Positions 23,907 to 36,236 of a stretch of DNA of 64,000 nucleotides are shown here, piece by piece (positions within the stretch are counted from its first letter, which is position 1; the number at the start of each line of letters is the position of its first letter). The stretch is from Gnetum montanum (taxonomy: Eukaryota; Streptophyta; Gnetopsida; Gnetales; Gnetaceae): positions 987,132-1,051,131 of the forward strand of contig MNCI01014752.1 of assembly GCA_015680685.1 (NCBI GenBank), read 5' to 3'. The notes below the pieces were generated by a model. That model did no database searches, was not told where the DNA came from, and saw nothing but the letters and a program-made list of their open reading frames with translations. A program made the position numbers and the translations under genes.

Positions 23907-25516
23907 TACCCCAATGACTAAATGAAAACTCATCCTCAAGTTCCTTACAAAATATTGGGAAGGTATGGGATTATTGATTGAATGACCATTGACAGTGGAA
24001 TGGGATGACAGAATCAATGTGCCTAGTGAGCAGATGAACAATACAATACATAACAACATTAGTGTTCATGACCACTAATGTGAACACTATACATAAATGA
24101 CATGCAACCTTTATTTGGCAGCTAGAAGAGATGGAGAGAGAAAAAGAATAAAGCATGTTGCTACCGATGCCAAGAGTGCACCTTTCGTTGTTTATCCATC
24201 GCCACGCAACCAATCTTTCTCCTTTCGTAAACACTCCAGTTCTAGTCCATCCTAAGTGTTTTCTCCAAGCCCAATCCATTGTTGTATGATCATCATCTAC
24301 ACACACAACATAGTTGCAAATGAGTGAGGGTAGATAAATCACAATGTAGTTGATACCTTGCCTCGATGTAAAGTGCATTGGATGAGTTATGGTTATGGAA
24401 AATACTAATTCTAGAGATTTAACACTGGTTGCTACCGAAGGTGTAGGGGTTAGGAAAAATTGAAAAATTTGTGCCAGGGCCCCCATGACTAGGAGTGAAC
24501 CTCTGGTAGCAATAGGATGGAAAACGATAAGGAATAAGAAAGATGGAGAAAAAGCAACAATGACAATGCCAATAAAATGGATGTCATGGATGGGGATGAA
24601 ATAAGAAAATTTTTGATTGTAGGAAATGTTTAAGGAAAAGAAGTTAACAAATGCACCAAAAAGGAATGCTAGTGGGTCCTCCCCAAAGAAGGCTCATGCC
24701 CTTGATCCCTTGATAGACCCACAAACCAAAGAGTATGTAGGCTCTAGGAATGTCATTTGGAAGAAAGAGTTAAAAACTAACCCACAAGAATTAACCAAGG
24801 AAAAAAAATGCATCAACCAAGATACAGACTAATGATAAAACTGGAAATGAGATGAAAAATGGAAAAGAAAGGTGGAGAGGAGAGAATGGAAAGGAAACCC
24901 AAGAACAAGGTTGTGTAAAGTCCCTTATGTGTGTTTTGTGGTTAATGTGACCAAGTAGAACTCATTTCAAATCCAAGCTCAACAAACCACATTTAGTGAC
25001 CTTGCAACAACACATTTGACCAACCTATCCTCTTAAAGCAAGAAGAATTCCTCTACAAAATGTCACCACCATTCCAAGGAGAGCGAGATGGAGAATCAAG
25101 AAGTGAGAAAGGGCCTTAGTTAGAGGGAACCTTTAGGCATAGGTAACATGTCTTTCCAGTTCCATAACCAGTGCATGTATCACAAGTTCATTATTGTGTC
25201 TAAGGGGTGTGCTTTGAATTCACACCCTTGTCTTTTTTTTTCTTTTTTTGCATGAGAACCACACCATGCAAAGACTTATTTTTATGTACTCAACTTCCAG
25301 ATATTTGATGAATAGCAGAAATGGCAGAAAACCCAAGGAAAAAGCATCCAAGCATGTAAGAGAATAGCCAGCACAATTGCATCGAATCCCCTTGAAGTCA
25401 CACCCTTTTCATCCTTTGAGTCTTTCCTTAGTTTGAGAAATACCTAGCCACTAATTCGTTAACAATTTTATTAGAGAAAGGGACTATACAGTTCCAAGCT
25501 AAGGGAGACCATAGGA
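23907..25516. other. Element C 3' internal block with a short antisense open frame
   Basis: It lies between integrase and the 3' LTR, where Athila elements may carry an envelope-like gene. The minus strand has one 171-codon open frame (23971-24486) without recognisable motifs. The plus strand has 68 codons (24626-24832: KKLTNAPKRNASGSSPKKAH, then DPQTKEYVGSRNVIWKKEL) with protein-like composition, conserved as a broken frame in element B. No function can be assigned. Confidence 0.45.
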
Positions 25517-25715
25517 NNNNNNNNNNNNNNNNNNNNNNNNNNNNNNNNNNNNNNNNNNNNNNNNNNNNNNNNNNNNNNNNNNNNNNNNNNNNNNNNNNNN
25601 NNNNNNNNNNNNNNNNNNNNNNNNNNNNNNNNNNNNNNNNNNNNNNNNNNNNNNNNNNNNNNNNNNNNNNNNNNNNNNNNNNNNNNNNNNNNNNNNNNNN
25701 NNNNNNNNNNNNNNN
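25517..25715. other. Assembly gap (199 N)
   Basis: N run between the integrase and the 3' block of element C. A single N also stands at 25774. Confidence 1.
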
Positions 25716-28450
25716 TTCATACTTTTATCATTTCTTTGTATGATTACTTTATTTTTTTTGTCACCCAATAAGTNTTTGATTAGATAATGTAAGGTCCTTC
25801 CCATAATGTTTGAAATTTGGTATGTTGTGACACATGTGTGGGGTTCCAGTAGAGAACCTTATCTCATGTCTGATACTTAACTTTCCTAATTTTTAGGTTA
25901 TGACATTGTTTATTAAATGTGTTGTGAAATTCATTAGATGATAGGGTAGCTAGTCAATTATCATCTAGCAAGTTGAGAGTCATCAACCTTTGTTTTTGTG
26001 CTAGATCAAGATCAAGGTTGAGGTCACATGCCGTAGATAGTGTATGAAGATCAGTTTGGATAGGGAGCATTGGAAGTTTTCCATACACTAACTCGTAGGG
26101 AGAGTATCCTATAGGGAGTTTCCATGTGGAGAGGGATGCCCAAATAGTATCATTCAGTTTAGTGCTCTAGTCTCACCTATACTTGCTAATGGTTCTAGTC
26201 AGTATCTTAGTAATCTCCTTGTTGGTAACCTCAGCTTGACTGTTTGCTTGGGGGTGGTATGGTGTAGTCAATTTATGCTCAACCCACAAGCATTGCATTA
26301 AATTTTAAAAATTTACACCTATGAAGTATGTACCATTGTCTAAAATGAGCGCACGTGGGACACCAAACTTGTTGACAACTTGTTGTTGAATAAATCGTGC
26401 AGCTGTAGATGATGTGCAATCTTTAATGGTAGCTGCTTCAGTCCATTTTGTTAAGTAGTCTACAAAAACTATGATGTAAGCTTTTTCATTGGACATTGGT
26501 GTAATGAGCCCCATGAAATCAATTCCCCAAATGTCGAAGGGTTCTAATGGTTAAATCCATTGTTGTAAACCCTCCATTCTAGCAGTCATTCCCTCATCAC
26601 GTTGATAGTGCTCACAAGATTAGTTGAATTGATGGACATCCTGGAGCAAGGTAGGCCAATAATACCCTGTAAGTAAGATCTTGATGGCCATTCATCTCCT
26701 AGAATAATGATCCCCACAAGGGCCCTCATAAGCATCTTATAGAACTCTTAGTTGATCTATATCGAGAACACACCATCAAACCAAGCCATCGAGACATACT
26801 TTGTAAAGTTGGCCATTGATCTCCATAAAGTACTTGGCTCTGTGAAGAAACTGTTGTTTCTTCTTAAGGTCTAGCTCTTGTGTTGTTTGTTGGGTAAGAA
26901 GATAGGTAAGAATGCTATTGTACTAGTTTGTCTCCATGGGTGATTGGTTATTCACTACACCAGCAAAGAGGAATTCATTACAAAAATGATTGGAAATTGG
27001 ATACTCATCCTCTTTGTTGTCCCAGTGCAACCGAGATAAATGATCAGCAACTAGATTCTCGGTGCCTTTGTGATTGATCATCATTAAATTGAACTCTTAT
27101 AGGATTACAAGCCATCGTATAATATAGGGGCTTACCATTGGCTTATTCATGAGGAACCATATTCAAGTATGATCTGTGTGAATGAATACTTTGTATCCTA
27201 ATACATAGTGTCTAAACTTTTCTAGTACTAACATTATAGCCATTAATTCTTTTTCGGTAGTAGTGTAGTTAAGTTTTGCACTAGCGATATTTTACTTGCA
27301 TAGTGGATGTAATAAGGACATTTTTGGTCATCTAACTATGTAAGTATGGAGCCTAAGGCATAGTTGGACACATTAGTCATGACATGGAACTATTTGGACT
27401 AGTCAAGAGCTTGTAGAATGGGTGTTTCTACCAGCTTCTGTTTCAAAGTTTGGAAAGCTAGTTCACATTCCTTGGTCCACTCGAAGGGTACATTGTTTTT
27501 CATTAGCTCTACCAATGATTTGAAAATCTTTGAAAAGTTCTTTATGAATTTCCTATAGTAGCTAGTGTTTCCAAGGAATGACTAAATGTCTTTGACAGTT
27601 TTTGGTTGATGGGTAATTCCTTGGATGACTTTGATTTTCTCAAGGTCTACCTCTATCCCTGTACATGAGATTTTATGCCCAAGTACTACACCTTCTTGGA
27701 CCATCAAATGGATTTTTTGCCAGTTGAGCCTCAAATTTATTTCTACACATCTTTTCAGCACTTGCTCTAATCGGTCCAAGGCTTAATCAAAGTTTGCTCC
27801 ATAAGTGGAGAAGTCATCCATAAAGACTTCCACACCATTTCCTATTTGTTGCTAGAATATGCTTAGAACTAAGTGTTGAAATGTTGCAAGGGAATTGCAC
27901 AATCCAAACAACATTTGTTTGTATGCAGACATTCCCCAAGGACTAGTGAACATAGTTTTGGCTTAGTCTTCTGGGGCTATTTTTATTTGGTTGTATCCGC
28001 TATATCCATCTAGAAAACTATAATAGCGATGCCTTGCGCTTGTGTCTAAGACTTTGTCAACAAATGGCAATGGGAAGTGATCCTTGAATGTTGCCATGTT
28101 TAGTAGACTAAAATCTATGCACATCCTCCATTTTCCTCCCTTTTTAGACATAATTACAAAGGGGCTAACCCATTCACTATCAGCAATGGGGTATATGAAC
28201 CCAACCTTTAGAAGCTATTCAATTTCTTCTTTTACTACTTGCTTCAACTTTGGGTTCAATCACCTCTGTGGTTGTTTTTGAGGCTTTATGGAGGAGTTAG
28301 TGTAAATCCTATGCTGGCATATCCTAGGATCTATTCCAGTTAATTCTGGATATGACCAAGCAAAGGCTTTTGACCACTTGTTTATTACCTTTAGCAATTT
28401 TTTTGTGGAGCAAGTTTTGCGTTGATGATTACCAGTTTTCCATTCTTAAG
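25716..28450 (-). pseudogene. Element C pol: reverse transcriptase, RNase H, integrase
   Basis: Minus strand, about ten stops. Reverse transcriptase (about 28310-27560): KWRMCIDFSLLNMATFKDHF, YYSFLDGYSGYNQIKIAPED, VFMDDFS (the DD of the active site), and NLRLNWQKIHLMVQEGVVLG. RNase H (about 27480-27050) begins with EWTKECELAFQTLK. Integrase (about 26750-25800) has YIIVFVDYLTKWTEAATIKD and a second catalytic Asp in LILDNGTYF, then GYSPYELVYGK and the end DKVLYWNPTHVSQ with WEGPYII. The domain order and motifs fit Athila. It replicates RNA to DNA and integrates it when intact. Confidence 0.8.
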
Positions 28451-29440
28451 GAACATGTACTCCATACTAGTGGGTAATGGTTTTAGCTCTAGGGGCTCCT
28501 ATTTAAATTTTTTAGGAATTTCCAACTTTTCCCAGTTGATTTTTTCGAGGTTAGGACTTGGAAGTTTGCGGTGGACTTGCTCTAATGCATCTATGCTATC
28601 TATGTAAGCGCAAGTCAAACCCTCAGTTAGTTCCATGCATATAAGTGAGCTTCTTTCTTGATCAGCTGTCAGCCACTAGGTGTATTCTTGTCATGTGGCT
28701 ATTGCATATAGGCACCTTTGTATATTGATCACTTGTGCACACTAATTACATGCAGGCAATGTTAAACATTGCACAACCCATGAGCTCTACACACAATTAC
28801 ACCCTTTGTCACTATATGTGATGCATGGAACTTTCTTCTTCTCAATCTTTTTGAAATTATTTTTCTTAGATATTTCTAGGGAAAGATCACAGATTCCTAG
28901 GTGCACACCGATAGTTCTTAGCCATGACCTTCCATTATGATTGGGAAATCCCCCTTACTATTGTTCACTTGAATCGCTAGGAAGTCAATTGGATACAACC
29001 ATCCACAAATAGTACTAACAATGTCCTCCACTAATCCCAAGGGAATAGTGATGGATTGGTTAGCCAACTCTAAATAGATGTTTCTCTTTTTTAATGGAGG
29101 CAAGTTCCAGGCCTTGTACATTTCTTGGCATATTAGGTTGACATCGGAACTTGAATCCAAAAGAGCTTTGCATGGCTCATTCCTAGTGATTTGTAGATAT
29201 ATCAGGGGACTACCAAGATTAGAGAATTTCCTAGGAAGGTGGCAAACTTTGATCCAATCGATAACAGTATGTGTTAACATGACCATATGCATTGAATGCG
29301 GTGTTAGGCTCGAAGGGATCTCTGAAGCTTTATTTGATATGGAGATGCCCAAAGACTTAGTTGCTTGTGGTTACAAAGACTTGGTTGGACTATTGGTTTT
29401 GAAGAAAGGTCTTTTCTTCATATGGTTTTTAGAACCAATA
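28451..29440 (-). pseudogene. Element C protease and linker
   Basis: An open stretch of 144 codons (29352-28918) contains the retropepsin core KALLDSSSDVNLICQEMY. The family pattern is DSG or DTG, so the active-site Gly is replaced by Ser here (DSS). The flap and C-terminal part continue with ANQSITIPLGLVEDI and PIDFLAIQVNNSKGDFPIIM. The linker to reverse transcriptase follows with stops. It sits between gag and reverse transcriptase in the single gag-pol reading direction. Confidence 0.75.
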
Positions 29441-31812
29441 GTAGATTGAGGATTAACAGCCCTTGTGACATTGCGTTGCTATGGCTAACCAGGGAGTTCA
29501 CCATGCATTGCTAGAGTAGGTGGTAATGGAGCTATTGGTGGGAGAGATGTGGCTAGATTTGAAGGATAGTACACTTGTGGAATATTACCCCTAGAAGAGG
29601 GAGTCCTATAGTACTCACGTGCTTGCTAGTAATGTTGAGGAGTAACGTGACCAACAAAGTCATGTGGAGAGAACGGATGTTGCACATAATATCCATATGG
29701 GTTAAGTTGCCAGTAAGGATATTGTTGCCTTGGTGGTGGCATTCCCCATGATTGTGGGTGCTACTACTATTGATGTTGTTCAATTGGTTGTGGTGGAGTT
29801 CCACTTGGATAATATGTTTAAGGTTGGTGGAATTGTCTTGGGTTACCTTGGGAATAAGGTAACTGTTGGGATGTTTGTTATTTGTTTAATCATGAATTAA
29901 GTGCATACACCCCACTCTTGCAAATGTGAGATCATAGGGCAACATCCCTTAGGATGGTCATATTGGCATATCTTGCATCCACTATCATCATCTATATCTA
30001 AGTCCACAACCTCTTCAATAATATCAACTTTGCCCTTACCCTTGTTATGTGCATTTTCTGCTTCTCTCTTTTTTCTTTTGTCACGATCACTACCTCGCTC
30101 TTTAGACTCTACTATTTTGAGAACAGTTTGAAACCTACTATCTAGGGAGTCCTACATTTGGTCTACCTTTGCCAATACTTCTGATGTTAACTTTTGGATA
30201 GGCAAGGTTTTCCTATTCACCATCTATTTGAGTGGTGACTCTTCCTCATCCTCACAAAATCTTACTCCCTTCTTCCTAAGGGAAGGATCTCAGTTATATT
30301 CTTCTGCACTTTCTATCTTTCGTAGCTTATCCTTTTCCTTAACAACTTGCTCTAGTGGTTAGTGAATTTGATGGGACCTAAGCTTGGATAACCTTGCTTG
30401 GGCATAAGTCCCAAGGGTTCTTTTTGTTTCATGCCTAAGCCCATCTACGAGATGGTGTAGCTGATCCCATTGCAAATAACCATGGCTAGGACAACGATGT
30501 AATAGCGCATAATAGTGGCCCATGGTAGCATCCAAGGGTTCATGACTTCCTTATTTCCATTCTTGGATTTTCTTTCCAAGTTAGACACCTAGGATTACAT
30601 TTGGTACTTATCGTTGAATAATTATAACATAGTACTCCACCTACGAATGGATTCCAATTCTAAGGGCTAGTACCAGCTTTCAGCTTCTTTTACTAGTGTC
30701 CATGGGAAAAACTTAAGTTTTTTCCACTCATTCTTTATGTTTTGCAAGGCGCACGCATCATGAAATGCTTGTAAATGATTTTGAGGATTAGCATTATATC
30801 CCCCTTCAAATCATGGGATGTTATTCATATCTAACCTCTTGATCCTACTATCTCTTTGGTGCCTTGTTGGAACTCTCATAGCCTCAGTTATGTCTAGCAT
30901 GCTTCAAGTAGCGAGTAGGGGTTCATCATAATCATTTCATTCGTGGCATATATAATTCCTACACTATTCCCTACTCACCCTTCTTCTATGTCGTGATTCC
31001 CTAGAGTGCCCTCGTCCTTTGTCTTGGCTGTTTCGTCTATGACTTCCACTTTGCTTGTCCTTATCCTCATGATCTTTTTCTCTATGGATGCATATGGACA
31101 TTAAAGGAAAGGGTAAAGGAGATGATGATGGTGAATAAGAAGGAGAACCACTACCATGATGGTGTCTACTACCTTCACTTCGATGGTCTCTACCTCGATC
31201 ACGATTGCAATCAGAATGCCCACCTTTGTCATGTGTCCTTGTTCCTTTTTCGGACACTTTGTGTCCATTGGTATTAGCACCTAGGTTATGAATAGTAGAA
31301 TGAAGGTTTTGATACAGAACCCCTTGGCCAAAGTTAAAGGGAGGAACATTGTTATTTGGGTGACTACTTGAGGCAGGTTCATCACCCTCAATTTCACTTA
31401 AAATGTAGGGGGCATCCTTGGACCATTTTCCCTTCAAAGACTTATGGTGTATCTCCTGTTGCAAATCCCTTTCATGTTGCACCTTTTTGGGATGATAGTC
31501 TCTCGAATCATAGTCCTATGTAATGTATTCTACGTGTAAGTGTTGCATGCCTGTTTGTGTGAGAGCATAAAGAAGCCTGCTTGGGACTAAACGGTTAGGA
31601 GGTAACACTATGTTACCTTCCAAGCCATGCCAATGTAGTTGTTAGTCTTGATGGAGAATAAAGGTGAAGTCAAGTACATATTCATCAGGATGAATATATA
31701 CCACATGAAAATTTTGAGGGATTGGCAGATCAATGTCATGTGTATTATGCTGCCAATTACTTCTTGTGTTAGTCCTAGGTGGTGAAGTGCTTTTGTGAGA
31801 AGAAGAAGACAT
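29441..31812 (-). pseudogene. Element C gag
   Basis: The start codon is placed at 31812 (MSSSSHKSTSPPRTN), about 115 bp inside the primer site and collinear with gag of B. A conserved stretch VVYIHPDEYVLDFTFILHQD follows. Residues of the 172-codon open part (31482-30964) are rich in Ser, His, Arg and Asp. The Cys/His knuckle CKICQYDHPKGCCP is seen at about 29940-29985, followed by a Gln/Pro-rich tail (GNPRQFHQP). Several stops and frameshifts occur between the capsid part and the knuckle. Gag would package element RNA in particles. Confidence 0.75.
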
Positions 31813-31925
31813 TTTGTCTTGTTTAGTGTGCAATGTACTATTATCGTTTTCTTAACCAACCCTAAGGGTTCATTCCAACGATATGAATGATTTCCTAATT
31901 TCTACTTAGCACACAAACAACTAAG

Positions 31926-31943
31926 TCCCTGGCAATGATGCCA
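31926..31943 (-). promoter_or_regulatory. Primer binding site of element C (tRNA-Asp type)
   Basis: The minus strand reads TGGCATCATTGCCAGGGA one base from the 5' LTR. It shows a few changes from the complement of the tRNA-Asp 3' end. Confidence 0.8.
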
Positions 31944-31944
31944 A

Positions 31945-32750
31945 TGATGAGCGATGAGGTACCCCTATGCTCAACCATACAAATACAAGCATTTCATGCA
32001 TGATTCAGTTGAATTCCAAGGGCTAAGTGCCTATTCACCTTTGTGGAATAATAACGGGTTGGTTAATCATTGTCTTCCCAAACTTACTTGTATGTCATGG
32101 TTGTATGGTTAAGTAAGCTTGAGGCATATGATTTTTTATAGCTTTTATGTGCTTTATATCCTACGCTAGTAAGAAGGGGAAGAGAGATAACTAATTAAGT
32201 AATCTAATTTAACTAATTAACTAAGTTCTAATTACTCCTAACACCAATATTCATTCCCACTTGCCATACACATCTTGAACTAGTGCAATGCTGCTGGGAT
32301 TACCAAACGCTGATTGTTACTGGGTTACCAAGCACTACACACATGCTCGAAGCAGTTGTACTAAGTGTATTTAACTAAGAGAGTTGTAGGGTAAGAGAAA
32401 TAATTAATCAACTAGGAAAGAATTAAATAATAATTAATGCTAATTAATCTATTTTGAATGCTGCAAGGTTTATCATAAAGTTCATCTTTATTTCTATACA
32501 CCAAGTGTGCTCAGATACAAAATGCTCGAATAACGATCTGTTCACTCTATGACTTCTATTGTGCGCATGCAGAAATAATTATAACTTTGGAGGGAAAAAA
32601 TGACAAGAGTTCAACTAAGGGACTAACTATCTAATGTGAAAACCAAGGGTGTTGCCTCTTATTTATAGGCAACGAGACAGGCTTCGATATCGGGTATCCA
32701 ACATCGCATGGTTGGATCCAATATCACGTATCCAATATTCCAATTCATCA
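31945..32750 (-). repeat. 5' LTR of element C
   Basis: 806 bp, TGATGAATTGG...CTCATCA on the minus strand. The TATA box is at 32660-32667 (CCTATAAATAAGAGG), with a GATATC-type array between the LTR start and the TATA box (about 32683-32740). Confidence 0.9.
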
Positions 32751-32755
32751 GCTAC
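32751..32755. repeat. Target-site duplication of element C, right copy
   Basis: GCTAC, identical to 23066-23070. Confidence 0.9.
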
Positions 32756-33000
32756 CATAACTATAAGAAATATTATCACTTGGCAAAGAAGTTTAAGGAA
32801 GTAGTTTATTAATAGCACACTTTATTATTTTTTAAAGGGTACTTGGCCATTGAATAGAGGATGTCTTCAAGCATGGGTAACATGTCTTTCTAGTGGAACC
32901 CCTAGAAAATTATATTTTGTGCATTTATAAGGTTAATATTTGTGTTGTCTGAAATCGTTGGTGTAAGGTTGGAAGAAAATGTACATCGAAAGATCTCCGG
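32756..33000. other. Unassigned DNA, right flank of element C
   Basis: No coding signal. It may belong to the far end of the F LTR, whose limit is unknown. It contains gcatgggtaacatgtctttc (32873-32892), nearly identical to a stretch at 25137-25156 inside element C. Confidence 0.4.
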
Positions 33001-34608
33001 AGAGACATAGATGAACTTGCTTTCATGTGAGGGAAAGCTAGAAAAATGAAGGCAAAGTGCCTTGGATGGTCTACATGTAGATCAACCAAGGACTTCCCTG
33101 AGCGTACGCTATGGCCTGTGCTGGGGTTATCATTACAAAATGTAAAATAAAGAGTGTAATGCAATGAAATGTAAACATGAAATACAATGTGTAAACATAT
33201 AGAAAATGTATTGCAGAAATGTGCAATAAAATAGAAAAATGCAGACAATGAACTAGAACAGCACAATGGAAGGAAAAATGAAACTGTGTTATATCAATTA
33301 ACAAAATGTGCACCGGTCAAAAACATAGTTGCGTGTCTAGATTGCAAGTTAGACGTTAAGCTCCGATGTGTGGTGTTTGCAGGCACTGGGAATCACGTGA
33401 GTTCGGGCTCAGGATTTCTGGTTTTATTTTGCCAAATTTTTGCTGATCCCATTTATGTCAATGAACAGGGTATTTATACCTTTTGCTAGGCTCGGAAGTA
33501 GGATTTTTGAATGAGGTCAATGGCTGTGAGATCCATGAAAAATGGATCGTGTGATAGGTGTACATAGGCAGACTACGTTCTAGACCACGTCGTGCATTGT
33601 ATCTTACAACGCAAGCTAGCTTATGCTCATGAAAGCAGCATAAGAGCTTGGCAATCTCACAAATGGTGAAGCTTATAATGAAAATTTACAATGAATTTAC
33701 AATGAAAATTGACTCCGGCTTGCTTGAAACTTCATGGTCTCTTGAATCGACTACTACAGGACTTCGATTTGAGTGGTTTGGTGGCTGTTTAAAGCATCTC
33801 TACTTCATCAGGGCTCCCAGCATGAGTTGATTTGGTCCTAGTGTGTCCTCAGCATGCATCAAAAGTGCTTTTCCTTGGTTGTGAATAGTGCTCACGCTGG
33901 GCTCACGCTGCTAGCGTGACCTCAACGTGACCAACTGGAAGTGACACATTTTGAGCTAAATCTTGACCTCTGATGCCTATTCTTTGAAGTGCAACTGCTG
34001 CCTACTCTTCAGGGTGGCCTGGATGTTGAATTTGAGCCTATTTGTGCTTGATTTGAGCCACTTTTGATAGGTCATGCTGGGCTCACGCTGTCAACGTGAC
34101 CTCAGCATGACCCTAGTGTGACCTCAGCGTGACCAAGCCAAAATGCCATGTTTCATGCCTAAATTTTGATTTTCTGGAGCTTGTGAACAAGTAGAACTGT
34201 TGCCTGTCAGTGGGGGTTGAGTTGATGCTGAAAATTATGCTTGGGACTACTTGATTTGACCTATTTTTGTTTGGTCATGTTGGGCTCATGCTGCAGTGTG
34301 ACCCTAGCGTGACCTGGGCATAAGCAGTGAAAACGGTGTATTTTCAAGCCCAAAATTAGAATTCTGAGGGCTAGGAACCTGGGGTAACCATTAGCAGACC
34401 TTGAGGGGTGCCTTGTACCCTCAAAATCAGGCCATTTTAAGGTTGTTTTGGGTTACTCACGCTGGGGGCAAGCTAACTTCATAGCATGAGCAAGCTAGCT
34501 TGAGTTCCATGCCGTAGTCAAGTTTTTGCCTCCTGAATGCTAAAGAAAAAAAAGAGCTTGATCCGTTCTTGTTCCAAAGTGTCTAAGCTAAAATTTTGTG
34601 GTGTTTCA
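33000..34608 (-). repeat. 3' LTR of element F (far end approximate)
   Basis: On the minus strand it starts TGAAACACCACAAAATTT at 34608. G LTRs start TGAAACACCGTGAAAATT. A TATA box lies at 33471-33478 (minus GGTATAAATACC). Between the start and the TATA box are four clusters of GCTCACGCTG/GCGTGACCT motifs (33890-33935, 34073-34135, 34275-34320, 34450-34495). The U5 end is not determined because the partner LTR is outside. Confidence 0.65.
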
Positions 34609-34624
34609 TTGGCCCCTCTTTGTT
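34609..34624 (-). promoter_or_regulatory. Polypurine tract of element F
   Basis: The minus strand reads aacaaagaggggccaa directly before the LTR. G has aacaaagaggggccat at the same place (59612-59626), which fixes the LTR start in both. Confidence 0.85.
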
Positions 34625-35640
34625 GATGCCTAGAGGAATCCACCCAAGAGGCGTCAACAAAGAAGTACAAAACACCATGAACAACCAAGTACCAAGCATT
34701 GTCTGTTGGCCTCTAGCCGGATGTCATCGCACCGTGTTCAAAAGTACAAGGAATTGGGGGAAATGTAGTTCAAGATGCAAAGGAATTGGTTGTAACTAGG
34801 GAATTCAAAAGATGATCAAGGGTTATAAGTGTTGCTAGAATTTTGGGAGAGGAGTGCTCTCGCATGAGCAAGTTGTGTCATTGGTCCTTGTCTATAGCTA
34901 GGTTTTCAGCAGACTCAGAACCAAGACATTGGAGGTGCATTCTTTGGAGAAATGAGATCCTTACGTCATGTTTAAGGAGGCCCATTGTAAACAACCAAAT
35001 CCATGTGATGATGTGTAGCATGATCATTTGAGACACAAGTGTTTTTCCAAGATAATTGCCTTCTCGCCCAGGGCTTGTATGAGAAGAGCCAATGATCTTT
35101 GATCTATGATGTCCACAGAGTCATGAAGACCCTTTCTGGGCATTTTTCTCTTTGACCTTTTTTGTTCTTTTTCTTTTTCTTTTTGTCTCTTCTTTTCTTT
35201 TGTTTTTTCTTTTTTCTTGTCTTTCTTTTTGCTTTTATTTTTGTCTTTCTAGTCTTTTTGAGAGCTTACTTTCAATGCTATGCTCATGCTCATGTGCTTG
35301 CGTTTGTATCATGTACTGTGTATTGTGCTTTGCGTTGCAACTGCTTAGAGAATCACAGTGTGCAGTAATGCATCAAGAGTTTTGGGATGAATATTGTATC
35401 AATGGAATGTAACTACATAGGGTAAGGAGAACATGATGAGGAATAGGAAATGCATCAGGAGTTGGGAATGTACTCATGAGCGAATTGATTAACCCAGTTG
35501 CGAGCATCAAGAAGAATATGATACCTTGTTGTCATGATGGAGTGCATCCATGCATGAGCGCCTCAAGTGTGTCATCCTGCAAACACAACTCCAAGAGGAT
35601 AAGAAAACCATAGATGATTTAGTTAGCTAAAAAATTTAAA
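34625..35640 (-). other. Element F 3' untranslated region
   Basis: No convincing coding sequence. It contains a strong pyrimidine tract on the plus strand (35150-35260). It is the counterpart of 58496-59611 in G. Confidence 0.6.
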
Positions 35641-36236
35641 CTTGGATGTAGCTGATGGAATGGAGCCATCATGTGGAGTTTTGAGGAAAACAAAATCATG
35701 AATAGCATCAGTTTCATCCAGGTCTATGTTGCGAATCAGGTGGTAGGTTTTTGGTGAACACATACAGTTAGGTGTAGCAGCATGTCTTTTCAAATAACAC
35801 CAGGTTGTTGATGGAGTCACCAGTTTATAGTCTTATCAGACTTTTGTGGATTACTTTCACGTCATAATCCTTTGGACATCACCAGTTTATCATTGTGGTA
35901 GATGGTGCAATGCTAGTTTATAGTCGTGGAAGACTATGAAGAGGCAAGCTAGTTTATAGTCTTAGTGGACTTTGATGGACAAGCGTGGTAGTTTAGTATC
36001 ATGCCAAACAAAGCTCTGTGATGTTGGTTTACCGTCATGATGCTAGGACGTTCTGTGGTGCTAGTTTTAACTCATAGCTATAGGACTATTCTGTGGTATC
36101 AGTTTTAGGTCGTGATGCCAGGACGTTCTATGGTGCTAGTTTTAATTCATACCTCTAGGATTGTTCTATGGTATCAGTTTTAGGTCATGATGCCAGGACT
36201 GATACATACCTTGATCTCATTAGACATAGAATGGTT
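35640..36236. repeat. Element F post-integrase tandem repeat array
   Basis: Degenerate units of about 37-80 bp with recurring TGGTATCAGTTTTAGGTC, GATGCCAGGACGTTCT and GTGCTAGTTTTAA. The clearest units are at 36045-36200. The equivalent place in G (57995-58495) has a related array. Confidence 0.75.

Larger units (their letters stand above)
23071..32750 (-). mobile_element. Element C: near complete Athila-like LTR retrotransposon
   Basis: About 9.7 kb, bounded by LTRs at 23071-23906 and 31945-32750 and by a perfect 5-bp target duplication (GCTAC). In element order it has the 5' LTR, a tRNA-Asp-type primer site, gag, protease, reverse transcriptase, RNase H, integrase, a 1.8-kb 3' internal block (with a gap), the polypurine tract and the 3' LTR. 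The reverse transcriptase motifs (FLDGYSGYNQI) and the primer site place it with Athila. It has many stops and cannot be active. Confidence 0.9.

Noticed and set aside
23971-24486. A 171-codon minus-strand frame at the place of an Athila envelope-like gene
   Set aside because: No signal peptide, transmembrane pattern or conservation in B could be recognised. B has many stops at the same place.
35152-35412. Phe/Leu-rich frames suggesting a membrane protein
   Set aside because: They come from a pyrimidine tract (tttttctttt) in the F 3' untranslated region.
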